From Candidatus Stahliibacteriota bacterium (GTDB lineage: Bacteria > Hydrothermota > Tepidihabitantia > B3-TA06): a stretch of 7,366 nt of DNA. Both the position numbers and the translations under genes were made by a program. The notes beneath the pieces are model-generated. The model was not told the DNA's origin. It worked only from the letters and a program-made list of their open reading frames with translations, and did not search any database. Below are positions 4,675-7,366 of this stretch, piece by piece. How positions within the stretch are numbered: the first letter of the stretch is position 1; every line of letters starts with the position of its first letter. Location of the stretch: contig DAOVCF010000095.1 of the NCBI GenBank assembly GCA_030670165.1, forward strand, positions 1 to 7,366, given 5' to 3'.

Positions 4675-4835
4675 TATCCGACTCGACAGATTGGACCCGC
4701 CGCACACCAGGAGAAATCGGCAAGATACTTGAAACCGACCTTGCTTCTGGCCTTACAGTCGAAGAAGCCAAAAAGCGGCTTAAGGGGTACGGACCGAACC
4801 GCTGGGTCGAAGACAAGAGACCGAATCCACTTGCG
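4662..4835 (+). other. N-terminal domain of the ATPase, in frame but lacking a canonical start
   Basis: The ATPase frame is open back to a TGA at 4605. From about 4677 it reads SDSTDWTRRTPGEIGK, then LETDLASGLTVEEAKKRLKG, then YGPNRWVEDKRPNPLA, directly joined to MFASQF. This is the Cation_ATPase_N signature (W...TGL...EA..RL..YGPN) found at the start of P2-type ATPases. No ATG, GTG or TTG occurs in frame between 4608 and 4835. Candidate non-standard starts are GTC 4662, ATA 4671, ATC 4716 and ATA 4725. ATA 4671 overlaps the TraB-like stop as ATAG, mimicking the ATGA junctions elsewhere. A base error or a real start mutation is possible. Confidence 0.75.
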
Positions 4836-7289
4836 ATGTTCGCCTCCCAGTTCATTGACCCTATCATTCTCATCCTGGTAGCAGCGCTTTTCGTGTCCGG
4901 CGTGATTTTGGGCGAGTGGCTCGACGCTGCGGCCATCGGCGTAATCCTTATCCTGAACGCTGTCTTAGGTTTCGTTCAGGAATACCGCGCCGACCGAACC
5001 TTGGCGGCCTTAAAGAAACTGGCAAGCCCGCGCTGCCGGGTGATGCGGGAAGGAAGTATAAAAGAGATCGATACCGAGGAGTTAGTTCCAGGCGACGTGG
5101 TTCTGCTTGCGGCAGGTGACAAGGTGCCTGCAGACGGTCGTCTGATAGACGCCAAGCACATCCTTGTGGATGAGGCCAGCCTCACCGGTGAATCGGTTGC
5201 GGTGGACAAGCAGGTAGCGCCACTTAAGGCCCAAACGCGTCTTCTGGGTGAGAAGCGCAACATGACCTTTTTGGGAACCAGCGTGGTCAAGGGACGTGGG
5301 GCGTTTGTGGTGACCGCAACCGGTAAGGGCACCGAGATGGGAAAGGTGGCCTCCTCGCTTTCTGCAAAGAAGGAAGAGACCCCGCTTCAGAAAGACCTGC
5401 GCAAGCTAGGCAACAAGATACTGTTCATAGTCCTGGGTACCTGCGCAGTGGTGTTCCTGGTCGAGTTGTTCAAGCAAGGCGCAGAAAGCAACTGGCTTAC
5501 CCCTCTGCTTGTGGCCATCAGCCTGGCTGTGGCAGCAATCCCTGAAGGACTGCCTGCTGCGGTTACCATCTCGCTGGCATTAGGGGTAAGACGCATGGCC
5601 GAACGCCGCGCTATCGTGCGCCGACTTCATGCGGTAGAAACACTCGGATCAACAACCTTTATCTGCACAGACAAAACCGGCACCATCACCGAGAACCGCA
5701 TGAGGGTAGAACGAATCATCCCTCTGGATCAAGAGAATGAACGAGGACTGCTTGCGGCGATGCTTTTATGCAACGACACCCAACGATCAGGCGAAGATGA
5801 GCTGGTGGGTGATCCGACCGAGACCGCGCTGGTGCGTTTTGCAGAAGAGAGTGGGCTTGTTTTGGAACAGATGCGTCAATCCTGTGCCAGGGTGGATGAG
5901 CTTGCATTCGACTCGGAGCGCAAGATGATGACCACCCTGCATCACTCTACCAACGGATTCGTGTCAATGACCAAGGGCGCGCCTGAAAATATAATAAAGC
6001 GGTCGGCCAATCTGGATGAGAAACAAAGGAAGAATTGGTACAGACGCTGTGATGAACTTTCACAACAGGGGTTCCGCTTGCTAGGCTTTGCCAAAAAAGA
6101 CGCCTCGCAGATAACTGCAGATGAGACCCTGGAGGAGGGTATGGAGTTTTTGGGGTTGGCAGCGGAAAGCGATCCCCCACGTCCCGAGGTGCCGGCTGCA
6201 CTCAAGGAGTGCTTCGATGCAGGGATTCGCGTGGCAATGATTACTGGCGATCACATGGCCACCGCTCAGGCTGTAGCCGAGCGTGTAGGTCTTAAAGGAG
6301 AGGCACTCTCAGGCGAGGAACTGGCCCGGATGAGCGATGAGGAACTCTACGATCGGGTGCAGGATATCGGGGTATATGCACGGATCTCCCCGCTACAGAA
6401 GGTGAAGATACTTGAGGCGCTTAAGTACCGCGACCAGGTAGTGGCCATGACCGGTGACGGGGTAAACGACGCACCGGCGCTGAAGCGTGCTGACATCGGG
6501 GTGGCGATGGGTATTACCGGCACCGACGTGGCGGTGGAGGCGTCTGAGATGGTCTTAACCGACGACAACTTCGCCACCATCGTTTCCGCGGTAAGGGAAG
6601 GACGGTTGATCTTTTCAAACATAAAGAAGTTCGTCCACTTCCTTCTGTCGTGCAACGTGAGTGAGGTGCTCACCGTGCTTTTAGCCTCGCTTCTGGGGAT
6701 GCCCTTCCCTCTCTTACCTATACAGATCCTGTGGGTGAATCTGGTAACCGACGGCCTGCCCGCTTTAGCCCTTGGATCTGACAAACCCAACCGGGATTTG
6801 ATGCGCGCCTCACCGCGTAAATTAGGAGAAGGCATCATCACCCAGATGGGGCTTTTGGGCATCATACTCCAGGGACTGATATTGACCGTGGGGGTGCTGG
6901 GAGCCTACGCCGCCTCGCTGTATCTCCTTCCCAACTGGATTCCGGGCTGGCTCCCCCGGTTGGGTGAGGAACAGGCCCAAGCCTACACCGTCAATCTTGC
7001 CCGAACCATCGCCTTCTCAACCCTTGTATTCAGCCAGCTCTTGCACGCGTTCAACTTCAGGGTTGGTAAAAGCTTCCTCTTCTCAAAACAGACCTTGCGT
7101 AATCTGTTTCTTAACGGTGCGTTCGGACTCTCACTGGGACTTCAGGCAGCGGTGATATACTTCGGCCCGGTATCTGGAATCTTCAAAACCGTTCCCCTGG
7201 GCTGGATTCACATTGCAGTTATCGCCGCCGCGTCGTTGATTCCGGTGATCTGCATCAATCTACTGCGCCGCCGCGCCATCAGAGATTGA
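4836..7289 (+). CDS. P2A-type Ca2+-transporting P-type ATPase (SERCA/PMR1-like)
   Basis: The coordinates give the first canonical start (817 residues); the true protein probably begins near 4662 (about 875). In this numbering M1-M2 lie at about 6-48. The actuator motif TGES is at 117-120 and M4 has PEGLP at 236-240. The phosphorylation site DKTGT begins at Asp279. The nucleotide-binding domain has FDSERK and KGAPE (380-384). The hinge has TGD (470-472) and TGDGVNDAP (539-547). M5 has NVSE (607-610), M6 has LWVNLVTDGLP (632-642), and M7-M10 follow. Glu237, Asn607, Glu610, Asn635, Thr638 and Asp639 match the known SERCA calcium ligands; the M8 glutamate is replaced by Gln in LVFSQLLHAFN, as in PMR1-type pumps. 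So it should export Ca2+, possibly Mn2+, from the cytosol at the cost of ATP. It overlaps or abuts the TraB-like gene and shares its promoter. Confidence 0.95.
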   Translation: MFASQFIDPIILILVAALFVSGVILGEWLDAAAIGVILILNAVLGFVQEYRADRTLAALKKLASPRCRVMREGSIKEIDTEELVPGDVVLLAAGDKVPADGRLIDAKHILVDEASLTGESVAVDKQVAPLKAQTRLLGEKRNMTFLGTSVVKGRGAFVVTATGKGTEMGKVASSLSAKKEETPLQKDLRKLGNKILFIVLGTCAVVFLVELFKQGAESNWLTPLLVAISLAVAAIPEGLPAAVTISLALGVRRMAERRAIVRRLHAVETLGSTTFICTDKTGTITENRMRVERIIPLDQENERGLLAAMLLCNDTQRSGEDELVGDPTETALVRFAEESGLVLEQMRQSCARVDELAFDSERKMMTTLHHSTNGFVSMTKGAPENIIKRSANLDEKQRKNWYRRCDELSQQGFRLLGFAKKDASQITADETLEEGMEFLGLAAESDPPRPEVPAALKECFDAGIRVAMITGDHMATAQAVAERVGLKGEALSGEELARMSDEELYDRVQDIGVYARISPLQKVKILEALKYRDQVVAMTGDGVNDAPALKRADIGVAMGITGTDVAVEASEMVLTDDNFATIVSAVREGRLIFSNIKKFVHFLLSCNVSEVLTVLLASLLGMPFPLLPIQILWVNLVTDGLPALALGSDKPNRDLMRASPRKLGEGIITQMGLLGIILQGLILTVGVLGAYAASLYLLPNWIPGWLPRLGEEQAQAYTVNLARTIAFSTLVFSQLLHAFNFRVGKSFLFSKQTLRNLFLNGAFGLSLGLQAAVIYFGPVSGIFKTVPLGWIHIAVIAAASLIPVICINLLRRRAIRD

Positions 7290-7366
7290 ATCCCTCCGAG
7301 CTTACCAACGTCATCCGCGTCCTGAGGGAAATCGCCGATAAGTACGATCCCCCACTGGCGGAGAAG
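7286..7366 (+). CDS. Start of an unidentified downstream gene, 3'-partial
   Basis: A frame beginning TTG at 7286, overlapping the ATPase stop as TTGA, runs open to the window end (27 codons). It reads NPSELTNVIRVLREIADKY, then DPPLAEK. The composition is protein-like, with an amphipathic helix pattern, and the overlap suggests operon membership. There is no clear Shine-Dalgarno sequence, only a weak AGAG just upstream. The product cannot be identified from so short a piece. Confidence 0.5.
   Translation, partial: MNPSELTNVIRVLREIADKYDPPLAEK

Noticed and set aside
4318..4707. Minus-strand frame opposite the end of the TraB-like gene
   Set aside because: Antisense shadow with no recognisable protein pattern or start signal.
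6347..6865. 172-codon minus-strand frame opposite the ATPase
   Set aside because: Antisense shadow of a strongly conserved coding region, including the TGDGVNDAP and M5-M6 motifs.
1..7366. CRISPR array, tRNA, rRNA, integrase, transposase or phage genes
   Set aside because: No direct-repeat/spacer array, tRNA-like cloverleaf or recombinase motif was seen on either strand.

Overview
The window looks like chromosomal DNA of an uncultured Gram-negative bacterium with balanced base composition. A TonB-like protein, a LolA-like periplasmic protein and a putative lipoprotein all imply an outer membrane. Start contexts (GGAG-type Shine-Dalgarno about 4-5 nt from the start), stop/start overlaps and a dispersed-looking intergenic palindrome would fit a candidate phylum of the FCB/WOR-3 type. 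That placement is only an inference from general familiarity; nothing here fixes the taxon.

Layout. 1-696 (+): a TonB-like energy transducer whose first codons lie off the window. 697-848: a gap with a C-rich tract and a good sigma70-type promoter (TTGACA-N16-TACAAT) whose -35 box is overlapped by a perfect palindrome. 882-1962 (+): a two-gene unit, a small exported protein with four cysteines and a LolA-like protein. 1963-2172: a non-coding gap between convergent genes, packed with stem-loops. 2173-3496 (-): a tightly coupled operon of an ECF sigma factor, a zinc-binding transmembrane anti-sigma factor and a YbjQ/UPF0145 protein, each junction being a 4-nt ATGA overlap. 3497-3744: a divergent intergenic region holding two inverted copies of a 33-nt palindromic unit, bounded by GTCAACCC/GGGTTGAC. 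3745-7289 (+): a TraB/TIKI-like putative lipoprotein followed by a P2A-type Ca2+ (possibly Mn2+) ATPase. 7286-7366 (+): the start of another gene, cut by the window end.

How the parts may work together. The divergent locus is the most interesting part. The outer ends of the inverted repeat supply the TTGAC of the -35 boxes of both flanking operons, and both start codons lie exactly 29 nt beyond the repeat end, which predicts leaderless or nearly leaderless mRNAs on both sides. The sigma/anti-sigma/YbjQ operon and the TraB-like/Ca2+-ATPase operon may therefore be co-controlled as an envelope or cation-stress module; this is a hypothesis. The ATPase has no ATG, GTG or TTG for its N-terminal domain, although that domain is clearly readable in frame upstream of the first ATG.
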